A stretch of 64,000 nt of DNA, from assembly GCF_900104445.1 (NCBI RefSeq), contig NZ_FNJI01000008.1, positions 1 to 64,000 of the forward strand, in the 5' to 3' direction. This stretch comes from Desulforhopalus singaporensis (GTDB taxonomy: Bacteria > Desulfobacterota > Desulfobulbia > Desulfobulbales > Desulfocapsaceae). A program made the translations under genes and the position numbers. The notes under the pieces were generated by a model. The model was given only the letters and a program-made list of their open reading frames with translations. It was not told the DNA's origin and searched no databases. Numbering within the stretch: position 1 is the stretch's first letter; the number at the start of each line of letters is the position of its first letter. Shown one piece after another: positions 40,105 through 48,899 of the stretch.

Positions 40105-42134
40105 AAATGACCAAACGACAGTTTTACCGCTCTTTATCTCTGCGAATGGAAAAAGGCACTCCGTCCACTTACGACGAAAAGACCAGGTCGGTTGAGGTCG
40201 TGGTCGCGACTGAAGGCAGGGTTCGTGTTTACGATTGGAATCGAGGGGTAATTGATGAAATTCTGCTGATGTCCGGTCTCGAAATGCCTGATAATCGCCA
40301 GGTGCCGCTTCTCGATACCCACAGCCGTTATTCAAGTTATTCGGTTATCGGTTCCTGCCGCAATATGGCTGTTGAAAAAGAGGAACTGGTAGGGAGAGCT
40401 CATTTTTCTACTGTTCAGGAAGCAGAATCACAGCACACCAAGGTGCGTGAGGGACATCTCACTGACTTTTCTGCTGGGTATGAAATTTTGGAAGGTGGCG
40501 CGATCTGGGTCGAGGATGGAGAGAGCGCTGTAGTCGATGGCAGGAGTTTCGAGGGGCCGGTACGTGTCGTGTCGAAGTGGAGAATAAAAGAGTTAAGTGT
40601 CTGCCCAATCGGGGCGGATGGAAAAGCAAAGGCAAGGGCAGAATCGCCCGCGCCCCAACAAGAGGAACGACTCATGGACGAGAGATTGAGAGCATTCCTT
40701 GAGCGGCGAGGGCTGCCCAAGGACGCAACCGAAGAACAGGCATGGGAGTATTTTGGCCGTATGAGCGATGAAGATCAGCGTAAAGGGCAACGTTCCGCAG
40801 GAGCCAATAATCATACCGGTGGCAGCGGTCACCAGCCAGCGCAAATAGATCCGGCAGTGGCGGCACAAAATGCGATTGAGGCGGAGAGGAAGAGAAGTGC
40901 GGAAATTCAGTCAATGTGCCGATCGCACGGTTTTGACGACCTTGCCATCACTCTGGTTGCTGATGGTTCGAGCATTGAGCAAGCTCGTAAAACGGTAATG
41001 GATGAGATTCTCAAACGGCAGCAGGGTGACGGCGGATATGGCTTCCGTGCTCCTGTCGAGGTCGGCGTTGAGGAGATGCAGAAATTCCGCGCGGCCAGTC
41101 AGGACGCGATCATGGTTCGGGCCGGGGTGCCGGTTGAACAGCCTGCGCCTGGTTTCGATGAATTGGCCGGTCGTTCTCTGGTTGACCTTGCCAGGATGTC
41201 ATTGATTCGATCCGGTAGATCAGACGCCGGTCGACCGCTCGACGTTGTCGGTCGGGCGCTTACGACCTCAGAGTTCCCGGTAATTCTCGGTAATACGGCA
41301 AATCTATCATTGATGTCTGGGTGGGATGCTTCCGGGGAAACATGGCAAATCTGGTGTGATACCGGATCGGTTTCGAATTTTCTTACCCACAAACAGGCAA
41401 GAGCGTCCGAGACTTCCGATCTTGATGAGATTCCGGAGGGCCAGGAATACAAGTATGGTGAGCGGTCTGAGGCGTTCGAGGAGTATGCCATCGCGACCTA
41501 TGGGAAGCTCTTTGCCATAACCCGCCAGGCAATTATAAACGACGATATCGGCGCTCTTACCGATATACCGTTTGCTCACGGTGAGGCTGCTGCCAGAAAG
41601 GTCGGAGATATAGTTTACGCAGTGCCTATAGCAAACTCCGTAATGGGTGACGGCAAGGCGCTTTTTATCGCCGCGCATAACAACATCCTTACCGGAGGAG
41701 TAGTTTCCGAAACCACGCTCAACGAGGGTTATACCAAAATGGGCCTGCAAAAAGATATCGCCGGAAAGCGTGGGCTCAATATTTCTCCTGAATATTTTAT
41801 CGGTCCCAAATCTATCCAGGGTTCAGCGGAAATATTTTTTAACTCCAACCAGTTTGCCGCCGACAACAAAGGGGCGACTAGGACCAATATCTATTCCGGC
41901 AACAAGCTGACCAGGGTCTACGATTCACGCCTTGATGATGACTCTACCACGGCATGGTATCTGGCAGCGAGGAAAGGCAAGACCGTTAAGGTCTTTTTCC
42001 TCGACGGAATCCAGAAGCCGTACCTTGAGCAGAAGTCAGGTTGGTCAGTTGATGGTGTCGAGCATAAGGTCCGGATCGACGCAGGGGCAAAGGCCATGGA
42101 TTGGCGCGGTCTTTCCAAAAATGCCGGAGCGTAA
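40101..42134 (+). CDS. Prohead protease fused to major capsid protein
   Basis: A 677-aa protein. Residues 1-180 are an S78/HK97-type prohead protease: VYDWNRGVIDEILLMSG, then LLDTHSRY (catalytic His near 71) and LTDFSAGYEI (catalytic Ser near 121). Residues 200-320 are a helical linker, like a scaffold or delta domain. From about 340 the sequence is a Mu gpT-like capsid domain (FPVILGNTANLSLMSGWDAS; RSEAFEEYAIATYGKLFAIT). The protease presumably cuts itself from the capsid part during assembly, as in known fusion proteins. No separate capsid gene exists nearby. Confidence 0.85.
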   Translation: MKMTKRQFYRSLSLRMEKGTPSTYDEKTRSVEVVVATEGRVRVYDWNRGVIDEILLMSGLEMPDNRQVPLLDTHSRYSSYSVIGSCRNMAVEKEELVGRAHFSTVQEAESQHTKVREGHLTDFSAGYEILEGGAIWVEDGESAVVDGRSFEGPVRVVSKWRIKELSVCPIGADGKAKARAESPAPQQEERLMDERLRAFLERRGLPKDATEEQAWEYFGRMSDEDQRKGQRSAGANNHTGGSGHQPAQIDPAVAAQNAIEAERKRSAEIQSMCRSHGFDDLAITLVADGSSIEQARKTVMDEILKRQQGDGGYGFRAPVEVGVEEMQKFRAASQDAIMVRAGVPVEQPAPGFDELAGRSLVDLARMSLIRSGRSDAGRPLDVVGRALTTSEFPVILGNTANLSLMSGWDASGETWQIWCDTGSVSNFLTHKQARASETSDLDEIPEGQEYKYGERSEAFEEYAIATYGKLFAITRQAIINDDIGALTDIPFAHGEAAARKVGDIVYAVPIANSVMGDGKALFIAAHNNILTGGVVSETTLNEGYTKMGLQKDIAGKRGLNISPEYFIGPKSIQGSAEIFFNSNQFAADNKGATRTNIYSGNKLTRVYDSRLDDDSTTAWYLAARKGKTVKVFFLDGIQKPYLEQKSGWSVDGVEHKVRIDAGAKAMDWRGLSKNAGA

Positions 42135-42152
42135 TGGGGTTGTTCCGGTGAT

Positions 42153-42189
42153 GGACGCAGCTAGTTTCCTCTCCTGGCTGGCTGCGTCC
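42153..42189 (+). other. Intercistronic hairpin after capsid gene
   Basis: The perfect 9-bp stem GGACGCAGC (42153-42161) with GCTGCGTCC (42181-42189) lies 18 nt after the capsid stop and has no T-run. It may protect the capsid mRNA. Confidence 0.5.
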
Positions 42190-42241
42190 AGCTGTAAAGA
42201 ATAGGGGGGAAACGAAAATATCATTTATTGAGGGGATAACA

Positions 42242-42631
42242 ATGCAAAATTCCGCACTTGAGAACAGAAAGAAAGTCGCTCTCTTTCAGTATGATTTTGA
42301 AAAAGACGGCGGCGCTGTTGGCGATATAACCCTTCGCGGTCCGTCGATTCCGGATGGCGCTCTTGTTGACTTCGGTCTTATCGATGTGCAGACCGCTCCA
42401 ACCAGTGGCGGTGCCGCAACTATAGCTCTGGAACTTGCATCTGCAGGTGACGTAAAAGCTGCTACTGCAATCGCCTCCTTTGCCACTGGTCCGGTGTCTG
42501 CCGTTCCTGACAAAACAGCGGGGAATGCTATCAAGTTGGCAGCGAATGCTTCGCTTACCATGACCATTGCTGCAGCCGACCTTACTGCCGGTAAGATTGT
42601 GGTCGCTCTTGAATATTTTATGACCGAGTAA
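42242..42631 (+). CDS. Putative head decoration or fibre protein
   Basis: A 129-aa protein of alternating beta character rich in Ala, Thr and Gly (LVDFGLIDVQTAPTSGGAAT; ASLTMTIAAADLTAGKIVVA). Position right after the capsid gene and the small beta-rich composition fit a capsid decoration or head fibre protein. The family is not named with certainty. GAGGGGATAACA precedes the ATG. Confidence 0.6.
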   Translation: MQNSALENRKKVALFQYDFEKDGGAVGDITLRGPSIPDGALVDFGLIDVQTAPTSGGAATIALELASAGDVKAATAIASFATGPVSAVPDKTAGNAIKLAANASLTMTIAAADLTAGKIVVALEYFMTE

Positions 42632-42635
42632 GACG

Positions 42636-42950
42636 ATGACATCTTTTCGTGACCTGCAGCTGTCAGTCCTGGTCGACGCTTTCTCACCGGAAAAATTCGG
42701 CCAGGTTGTCAATTATAACGGCACTGATCTAAACGCTATTTTCCGTTCCCAGGGCAAGGACCGTGATAATCGTAATGGTTCTGCCGATGTCGGAAAATTG
42801 CAGGTTATGAAATCGGATATCCCCGAGTGGAATTATGGGGATGAGGTCCTCGTTGACGGTAGATGGTGGAAGGTCAAAAAAGAAGTTGAAGGTTCAACCT
42901 GGTTTAAATGGATGCTCCATGTTGAGCGTGATGTGAGGCACAAGCCATGA
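42636..42950 (+). CDS. Head-tail joining protein (gpFII-like)
   Basis: A 104-aa protein, predicted beta-rich (NYNGTDLNAIFRSQGKDRDN; WNYGDEVLVDGRWWKVKKEV). Size, position between capsid and tail genes, and pattern resemble lambda gpFII attachment proteins (Phage_attach). It ends with a 4-nt overlap into the next gene. Confidence 0.65.
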   Translation: MTSFRDLQLSVLVDAFSPEKFGQVVNYNGTDLNAIFRSQGKDRDNRNGSADVGKLQVMKSDIPEWNYGDEVLVDGRWWKVKKEVEGSTWFKWMLHVERDVRHKP

Positions 42951-43585
42951 GTGGTCCGTCTGGAGCCAGAATGGTTGTTCGTAATATGAACAATTTTCGC
43001 CAGGAGCTGAAAAGCTACGATGAAAATCGGCGAAAGACCGGTGAAATCGCGGTGCGTGTGGAAGCGTTTCGGCTCTCGAAGTTGTTGAAAAAACAGATGC
43101 GTGGTGGTGGGGCTGGTGGCAAACAGTTCGCCCCGTTGCGAACGGTTTCCAAGGCTGTTCCATCAGGCCGGAGAAAACCTTTGGCGGCCCTGGCTATTGC
43201 CGTCCGTTACTGGGCTGAGACATTGAGTGATGGCCGGGTTTTCTCGGTCGGTTTTAACAAGAATAAAGTTATCAGTTTTCGTGGGACAAATGATCCGAAC
43301 CATAATCTCTCGTCGTCATGGGTAAGAATTGCGGAAGTGATGCAGGAAGGGGTCGAACATCCAGTAATGGATCGTGGATTATGGTTTGCGCGTAGGGGCG
43401 GTCGATATGAAAAAATAGGTAAGTACCCACGGTTGAGGAAATACTTTTTCCTGCGTAAATCAACGACCTTTTTCAGGACTCCGGCAAGGCCGATTATTGA
43501 CCCGTTCTGGCAGCAAAACAAGATGGATGCAGAACGAAATATCATATCAAACTACAACCGTAAAATGCGAGGCGAAAAAATCTGA
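42947..43585 (+). CDS. Putative minor tail / tail completion protein (gpZ-like)
   Basis: A 212-aa basic protein. The N-terminal helical half (NNFRQELKSYDENRRKTGEI; RLSKLLKKQMRGGG) and the C-terminal PIIDPFWQQNKMDAERNIIS are like the HK97 gp10/lambda gpZ group, which joins tail to head. The assignment rests mostly on position. It overlaps both neighbours by a few nt. Confidence 0.6.
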   Translation: MSGPSGARMVVRNMNNFRQELKSYDENRRKTGEIAVRVEAFRLSKLLKKQMRGGGAGGKQFAPLRTVSKAVPSGRRKPLAALAIAVRYWAETLSDGRVFSVGFNKNKVISFRGTNDPNHNLSSSWVRIAEVMQEGVEHPVMDRGLWFARRGGRYEKIGKYPRLRKYFFLRKSTTFFRTPARPIIDPFWQQNKMDAERNIISNYNRKMRGEKI

Positions 43586-44055
43586 TGGATGCCAACGTGT
43601 TGACCTCTTCTTTTCAGCTTGCAGTTGCAAATAACGCAGGTTTCGTCGCCTGGTGCGTTGAAAAATATAACAGCGAACCTGTTGTCCAGGTTGGTCTTAA
43701 TCTTGAAGACCCTCCGGACGGATATAACTATCCTCTGGTGGCTATCAGTTTTGCCACTAAAAGAGGAGGGTTGGGATCTGATAGAGAGACATTGCTCTAT
43801 GCCGTATCGTTTGCAATTCTTGACGACGCCGCTCCGGATGTTGACGGAAAGCTGAAAACATACCGTCAGGTGGTCGACCTGGAAGAGGGGCGGCAATTGC
43901 TGGTAAAGGCTCTTGCGTCTGCCGATCTGGATGGAGGTCAATTCGGTGAGATAGAGGTTGAAAACGATCCTGTGGAATTCTTCCCTATCTTTTCCACCAA
44001 TATGGCGATTCCGGTTACCAGGCCGTATGTGTTTCGCGAAGATAAACTCATTTAG
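43585..44055 (+). CDS. Putative tail terminator (gpU-like)
   Basis: A 156-aa alpha/beta protein (YNYPLVAISFATKRGGLGSD; AVSFAILDDAAPDVDGKLKT; RQVVDLEEGRQLLVKAL). Position directly before the tail tube gene and overall pattern fit a tail terminator. Sequence identity alone is not decisive. Confidence 0.6.
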   Translation: MDANVLTSSFQLAVANNAGFVAWCVEKYNSEPVVQVGLNLEDPPDGYNYPLVAISFATKRGGLGSDRETLLYAVSFAILDDAAPDVDGKLKTYRQVVDLEEGRQLLVKALASADLDGGQFGEIEVENDPVEFFPIFSTNMAIPVTRPYVFREDKLI

Positions 44056-44064
44056 GAGACTGCT

Positions 44065-44232
44065 ATGGCTCTTACTCCAAACAATTTCCCGGCGGCGGTG
44101 GAGAGAATCCACGAGCTGGAGAAAGAAGTAGAAGAACTGAAAAACGAAAACATCCGGTTAGCGACTGCTCTTAAAGAGGTTCAAGGCTTTCCCCCGGATG
44201 CATCGATTAACTCCACAGAGGAGAAAGGATAA
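44065..44232 (+). CDS. Small coiled-coil protein before tail tube
   Basis: A 55-aa protein, MALTPNNFPAAVERIHELEK followed by EVEELKNENIRLATALKEVQ, a clear heptad pattern. AGGAGACTGCT precedes the ATG, and the stop overlaps the next start (TAATG). It is probably a small tail or assembly helper and is too short for routine gene callers with a 60-codon cutoff. Confidence 0.7.
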   Translation: MALTPNNFPAAVERIHELEKEVEELKNENIRLATALKEVQGFPPDASINSTEEKG

Positions 44233-44951
44233 TGTCTGGAGCACTTGATTATTTGACTGCTGCTGATGCGGCCATCGTTCTGAATTACGGTAAAGCTGAA
44301 CAAGCTGTGGTGAAGGGTTTGAATAAACTTTCCCCACCAGGGTTTGAGCGTCAGGTTATTACCCTGGATGAGTTTCGTCAGGCTTTTGACCGAAAGTTTC
44401 TCGGGTCTGGCGCATACAATGATATCAGCTATGCAGGGTGGTTGATTGCCGATGATCATGATGGGCAGGGAGCTTTGAAGCAAGCTGCGCTCAACGGTAC
44501 CAAGCTGGTTGGTCGTGACCTGCTCGGTTTTCTTGACTACAACCACTTTTTCACCACAGATCTGGCAAACGATCCATCGTCCTCGATGCAAATTTCCGGG
44601 GCTCTCTCCGGGGAGGCTGGCAAAAACGATGCTTTCCCGGTGTCCGGGAAGATCGTTCCCAATGGTCGGTTGGCAATCTATACCGCTCATATGGTGGAAT
44701 CTGCCACTCCGACTCTTGCCTTTGTCGACGGCGCTGGCAGTAACGACACTATCACCGATTCGGCAAGCGGTTTTATTACTGCAGGTTTTGTTGCCGGAAT
44801 GACTCTGCTTATTTTCGATTCTACATCAAACGATGCGGTTAACACCACTATCACCAATGTGGCTGCGGGAGTATTGACCCTGGCGTGTAAGTCTGTGGTT
44901 TCTTCTGAGGCCGGTATCGAGGGAATGGAAATCCACGGCGGCACCATTTAA
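44232..44951 (+). CDS. Major tail tube protein
   Basis: A 239-aa protein. The N-terminal 155 residues begin with LTAADAAIVLNYGKAEQAVV and contain FLGSGAYNDISYAGWLIADD and LVGRDLLGFLDYNHFFTTDL, the tube subunit core for a siphovirus tail. The C-terminal part (about 155-239, beta-rich, DTITDSASGFITAGFVAGMT) resembles an added surface domain. Position just before the frameshifted chaperone pair and tape measure supports the call. Confidence 0.75.
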   Translation: MSGALDYLTAADAAIVLNYGKAEQAVVKGLNKLSPPGFERQVITLDEFRQAFDRKFLGSGAYNDISYAGWLIADDHDGQGALKQAALNGTKLVGRDLLGFLDYNHFFTTDLANDPSSSMQISGALSGEAGKNDAFPVSGKIVPNGRLAIYTAHMVESATPTLAFVDGAGSNDTITDSASGFITAGFVAGMTLLIFDSTSNDAVNTTITNVAAGVLTLACKSVVSSEAGIEGMEIHGGTI

Positions 44952-44975
44952 GGACGACCGTTTTAAGATAAAAAT

Positions 44976-44992
44976 GGCCCGGAGTCCGGGCC
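44976..44992 (+). other. Intercistronic hairpin after tail tube gene
   Basis: The perfect stem GGCCCGG-AGT-CCGGGCC lies 25 nt after the tail tube stop. On the plus strand no T-run follows, so it may stabilise the abundant tube mRNA. On the minus strand ATTTTTA follows. Confidence 0.55.
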
Positions 44993-45014
44993 TGAAAAAA
45001 ACAGGAGAAACAGT

Positions 45015-45404
45015 ATGCCACGGCTTATCGGGAAAATTGAGGTCTGGTTTCCTTATATGGACGATGAAAAAGAGGGGAGGGTCCTTATTCAGAATCTGAC
45101 CGACGAGGATCTGTCGGCGATCAAATCAAAGGCTTTGACTGAACGTGCGGTCTATGACCCGGAAAGAAACACCACGGTTACCGAAAGGGTGTTTAACCAG
45201 GAGGTTGACCGCGCTGAAACCGCTATCAGGACGGTGAAGGATTGGGAAGGCTTTTTCGACGAGGACGGCGTGAAAATGGAATGTACAGACCAGAATAAGG
45301 CTCGCTGGTCTTGTTCGTCTCAGTTCATGGTTTTTATCAACGGAAAACGCAAAATTGTAGACGAACAAGCCAGAGAGAGGGCGAAGGCTGCGTCAAAAAA
45401 CTAA
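45015..45404 (+). CDS. Tail assembly chaperone, short form (gpG-like)
   Basis: A 129-aa protein, MPRLIGKIEVWFPYMDDEKE then LTDEDLSAIKSKALTERAVY, between tail tube and tape measure, the gpG position in lambda. It ends KAASKN-stop within a slippery sequence. Chaperones of this kind coat the tape measure during tail assembly. CAGGAGAAACAGT gives the ribosome site. Confidence 0.8.
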   Translation: MPRLIGKIEVWFPYMDDEKEGRVLIQNLTDEDLSAIKSKALTERAVYDPERNTTVTERVFNQEVDRAETAIRTVKDWEGFFDEDGVKMECTDQNKARWSCSSQFMVFINGKRKIVDEQARERAKAASKN

Positions 45405-45811
45405 TCGACTTTGCCGCCTGGTTGTCCGGGGTGGGGCGGCAAAGCTGCAGAGATTGCAAGGCGACATACGCGGCAAGAAACAAAAAGGCACCCTGGGACA
45501 AAGTTGCTCCGGTCAAAAAGGATCCTCCGTGCCGCAAATGCAAACCGGAGGAAAATCAAGACAACAAGCAGGTTTTTGATGTGTACAGCCGTTGCAGCGA
45601 TCAGTGGCGGGAGTCTGGCGGTCTCTGGATTGCAAACGCTGATATTGAGGCTGCTATGGACGTTATTGGTGTTCCGGTAGGTGACCGGTTGGATCTTTTT
45701 GACCAGGTTAAACTTCTTGCCTCAGAGGTGGCTTTGCATATTGGTAAGGAGCGGGAAAAGCGGCGGCAGGAAGAGGAAGAGAAATTGAAGAACAGGGGAA
45801 AGGCGAGGTAA
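45015..45811 (+). CDS. Tail assembly chaperone, frameshifted long form (gpGT-like)
   Basis: A -1 shift at A-AAA-AAC (45395-45401) would join the gpG-like frame to the overlapping -1 frame, which reads KKLIDFAAWLSGVGRQSC and is open to 45811 (265 aa in all). The added part has two CxxC pairs (SCRDCK and PCRKCK), a likely zinc ribbon, then a helical tail rich in E, R and K. The lambda gpGT protein is made the same way. The -1 frame has no good start of its own near the overlap. Confidence 0.75.
45395..45444 (+). promoter_or_regulatory. Programmed -1 frameshift signal
   Basis: The heptamer A-AAA-AAC (45395-45401) is in the correct phase. A 7-nt spacer follows, then the 10-bp stem CTTTGCCGCC (45409-45418) with GGCGGCAAAG (45435-45444) and a 16-nt loop. 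The zero-frame stop TAA is directly after the heptamer. Confidence 0.85.
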
Positions 45812-45815
45812 TTCA

Positions 45816-48800
45816 ATGGCGCAGCTCAAAGTCGACCTTGTGGTTGATGATAAAGGAAAGCTGGTTATTACCGGTTTCGGCAAAGAGGTCGACCGCGTTA
45901 TGTACTCGTCCAGGGCCGCTGTTGCCGATTTCGGTCGCCAGGTTGCTATTGGTGGTGCTGCTCTGACCGCTTTTGTTGCTGCCGGTGGATATGCCGTTTC
46001 TCAGTTTACAAAAGTTGCCGACACCTACTCTCTGATTGAAAGCCGTCTCAAGCTGGTTACAGATGGAACCGAGCAGCTCAACCGTGTTCAGGAAAAGCTG
46101 TATCAGAGTGCGCAGGACACCTATCAGGGGTATGAAGCGACAGCCGGACTCTATACAGGTCTTGCCAGGTCAACCAAGGAGCTCAATATCTCAGAGGAGA
46201 GGCTGCTTGGAATAACCGAGTCTCTTAATAAGTCGATGGCCGTTTCCGGTGCTTCCCAGGAGGCCCAGGCCAACTCGATGCAGCAGCTGAACCAGGCAAT
46301 GTTTGGAGGGATCGTTCGTGCTGAAGAATTTAATTCTGTCATGGACAACACGCCTCGGGTTCTGGAGGCGGTTGCTGACGGTATGGGCGTTACCATGGGA
46401 GAACTTCGCCAGAAGATGCTTGATGGCAAGTTGACCGCTGAGCTTTTCCTGGAGAGTTTTGAAAAAGGCGCTGGCAGAATAGACGAGGAATTTTCCCAAC
46501 TGCCGCTCACGGTTGAACGGGCAACTACTTATCTTGGCAATGTATGGGAGTCCATAATCGATGGGGCAAACGACACCTCCGGAGCAACAGGATCAATCGC
46601 TCAGTCGATAAAGGATCTTGCCGATACTGTCGAGGAAAACAAGGATGGGATTATTTCTTTGTTTTCCAATCTGATTGATGCTTCTGCCTGGGTAATCGGT
46701 GCGATTGCCAATATAGCCAAAAGTTTTGAGGGGTGGGCTGCTGTCGTCGATGGCGAACTCGGATTTTTTGAATTTGCCACCATGAATGCTGAAGAGCTCG
46801 CGGTGTGGCTTGAAAAAGACCGGCAGGGCATTGTCGACCTGGAAAAGAAAATTGAAGAGTTGGGAAGAAAGCGTAAAGAGGTCGCTTATTCCTATGCTCT
46901 TACCAGCGAAGCGAGAAAGGCAAAACAGGCTGAGCTGAAGGCGATTGATGCTCAGATTGCTGCTCACAAGCTGCAGATCAAGGTTATTAAAAATCTGTCT
47001 CAGGTTGTAGAGGAAGAATATCACGACCCATGGATACAAGGGGCAAAGGAGGTTGTAAAGGGTACAGAAAAAGTCACCTACACGCAAAAGCAGCTCAATA
47101 AGTTTGTCAAAGACGGCGAAAAACTTGGGGAAGATCTCTGGCTGGTCCACGACAAGGGAATGAAAAAAGCAAACATGCGAGGCATTCAGCTTGTCGGGAC
47201 AATGGAAGAGCTCAAAGAAAAAACCGCCAAAGTTGATGGAGCCCTTTCTGAATTCTTTGACGATCTTGACGATGGATCCTACCAGGCCACAACCAGTATG
47301 TCAGATGATTGGGAAGAACTTTCTTCATCAATTGAGACAAATTTCAAAACAATGGTTGGCGACTCCCTGAGAGGTGAATTTGACAGTATTGGTGATGCCT
47401 TTAAATCGCTAATTGACGACATGCTTTCAACGTTTCTCGGAATGGTTGCTGAGATGATGGCCAGTGAGGCGTGGAAGTGGCTGACGTCTTGGTTTACTGG
47501 AGATGAGTATTCTTTCGGTGGTTTCAGTTTTGGTGGCGGTTCTGGTGGCGGCGTTGGTGATTTGATGAGTTGGGGGTCTGCCTTAAAAACCGGGGTTTCA
47601 AAAGTGGGAGGGTGGCTTGGGATAACCAGCGCAACTTCTACTGCCCCAGCCGCTATTGCAAGCACTACTCCGGCGTATGTTGCCGGTGGAGCACCGCTCG
47701 CCTCCGCTCCAGCATACTCTCTCATGCCGTACAGCACGACTGGGACGCTTGCCGGGGCCGCAGGGGCGACTGGAACAGCAACAAGTGTTAATGCCGGAAC
47801 GCAGCTTGCACTCGCAGAAGGGACATATGGAAGCTCGCTTGGCGGCGGTGGCGGCGCAGCCATGGCCGGAGCAGGGGTTGCTGCTGCTGCGGTGTTCGGG
47901 GCGAAAATGATAGCCGAATGGGGCGCGGACGGCAGCCTGTACGACCAGCTCCAACAGGCTGCCGTCGGAATTCAAGAATTGCAAGCTGCAGGGGTTGGGG
48001 ACACACTTACCAGGATTACCGGAGATACTGCTGAGAACTTGGATGCCCTGGCCGATGATTTTGAGGCGTTTACCCATGTGTCGGCAAATGCGTCCGGGGT
48101 CATGTATTTGGCACGAGAGTCAATGGATGGCCTCACAACCTCCGTCGATTCGTCGGTTATGGTGTTGAACCAGGCTACAGGCGAGTGGGTCGACCAGACC
48201 AGCGCGTTTTCAGCGATGATGGGTTCTATGAGCGATGCGCTTGCCGGGGCGTCTGAGGTATCGATGGACGTTGTCCGGGCCACGGCACACCGGATTGCAG
48301 CGGAGCGAGGGCTTCCGAGTCTCGAAGATGAACTTGCCGCCGCGTTTATGGTCAATTACGGGGCCGCAACCGACCTTAACCAGGCGATGAAGATGCTTGC
48401 TGCAGGAACTGCATCGTCTGCCGATTCCATTTCCTCTTCTGCCAGACGTGTTGCCAGTTTTCGAAATTTTGATGTCCGGGTTTATAACCCGATGAACGAG
48501 GGACGCAGGGCTGATGGCGGCTTACTTCCACGAGGGTACGCGACGTTTAACGACGGAGGTATTCTCCAAGGTGGGTCCGGAATACGTGATGACCTATACC
48601 TCGGGACCATAAACGGCCAGGCGCAGATTGCTATGGGTGGCGAGTATATTATCAATACATATTCGACCGCCAAGCATAAGCAACTGCTTGATTATATCAA
48701 TGCAGATCGGTATGCGGGTGGCGGTCACGTTCGGTCTACAGCTGTACCTTTGTCGTATGGTTCCTATTTTCCTGGAGGTCTGGATTTAGAAACTATGCTC

Positions 48801-48899
48801 CTGCAAATTTTAACGCATGTCAAAAAAGCTGCAGATGTCCTGAGACGCATAGAACATACCGGGTTGCCGGTTTCCAGTAGAGTTGGTGTGAGTGGATGA
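45816..48899 (+). CDS. Tape measure protein
   Basis: A 1027-aa protein. The N-terminal domain contains LIESRLKLVTDGTEQLNRVQ and AMFGGIVRAEEFNSVMDNTP, the usual TMP-domain signature. Long helices and a coiled-coil part (about 330-460) follow, then FDSIGDAFKSLIDDMLSTFL and hydrophobic, Gly/Ala-rich stretches near 560-690 that may insert in the membrane. The C-terminus has ADGGLLPRGYATFNDGGILQ. Length sets the tail length; about 150 nm would be expected at 1.5 angstrom per residue. The stop overlaps the next start by 4 nt. Confidence 0.88.
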   Translation: MAQLKVDLVVDDKGKLVITGFGKEVDRVMYSSRAAVADFGRQVAIGGAALTAFVAAGGYAVSQFTKVADTYSLIESRLKLVTDGTEQLNRVQEKLYQSAQDTYQGYEATAGLYTGLARSTKELNISEERLLGITESLNKSMAVSGASQEAQANSMQQLNQAMFGGIVRAEEFNSVMDNTPRVLEAVADGMGVTMGELRQKMLDGKLTAELFLESFEKGAGRIDEEFSQLPLTVERATTYLGNVWESIIDGANDTSGATGSIAQSIKDLADTVEENKDGIISLFSNLIDASAWVIGAIANIAKSFEGWAAVVDGELGFFEFATMNAEELAVWLEKDRQGIVDLEKKIEELGRKRKEVAYSYALTSEARKAKQAELKAIDAQIAAHKLQIKVIKNLSQVVEEEYHDPWIQGAKEVVKGTEKVTYTQKQLNKFVKDGEKLGEDLWLVHDKGMKKANMRGIQLVGTMEELKEKTAKVDGALSEFFDDLDDGSYQATTSMSDDWEELSSSIETNFKTMVGDSLRGEFDSIGDAFKSLIDDMLSTFLGMVAEMMASEAWKWLTSWFTGDEYSFGGFSFGGGSGGGVGDLMSWGSALKTGVSKVGGWLGITSATSTAPAAIASTTPAYVAGGAPLASAPAYSLMPYSTTGTLAGAAGATGTATSVNAGTQLALAEGTYGSSLGGGGGAAMAGAGVAAAAVFGAKMIAEWGADGSLYDQLQQAAVGIQELQAAGVGDTLTRITGDTAENLDALADDFEAFTHVSANASGVMYLARESMDGLTTSVDSSVMVLNQATGEWVDQTSAFSAMMGSMSDALAGASEVSMDVVRATAHRIAAERGLPSLEDELAAAFMVNYGAATDLNQAMKMLAAGTASSADSISSSARRVASFRNFDVRVYNPMNEGRRADGGLLPRGYATFNDGGILQGGSGIRDDLYLGTINGQAQIAMGGEYIINTYSTAKHKQLLDYINADRYAGGGHVRSTAVPLSYGSYFPGGLDLETMLLQILTHVKKAADVLRRIEHTGLPVSSRVGVSG

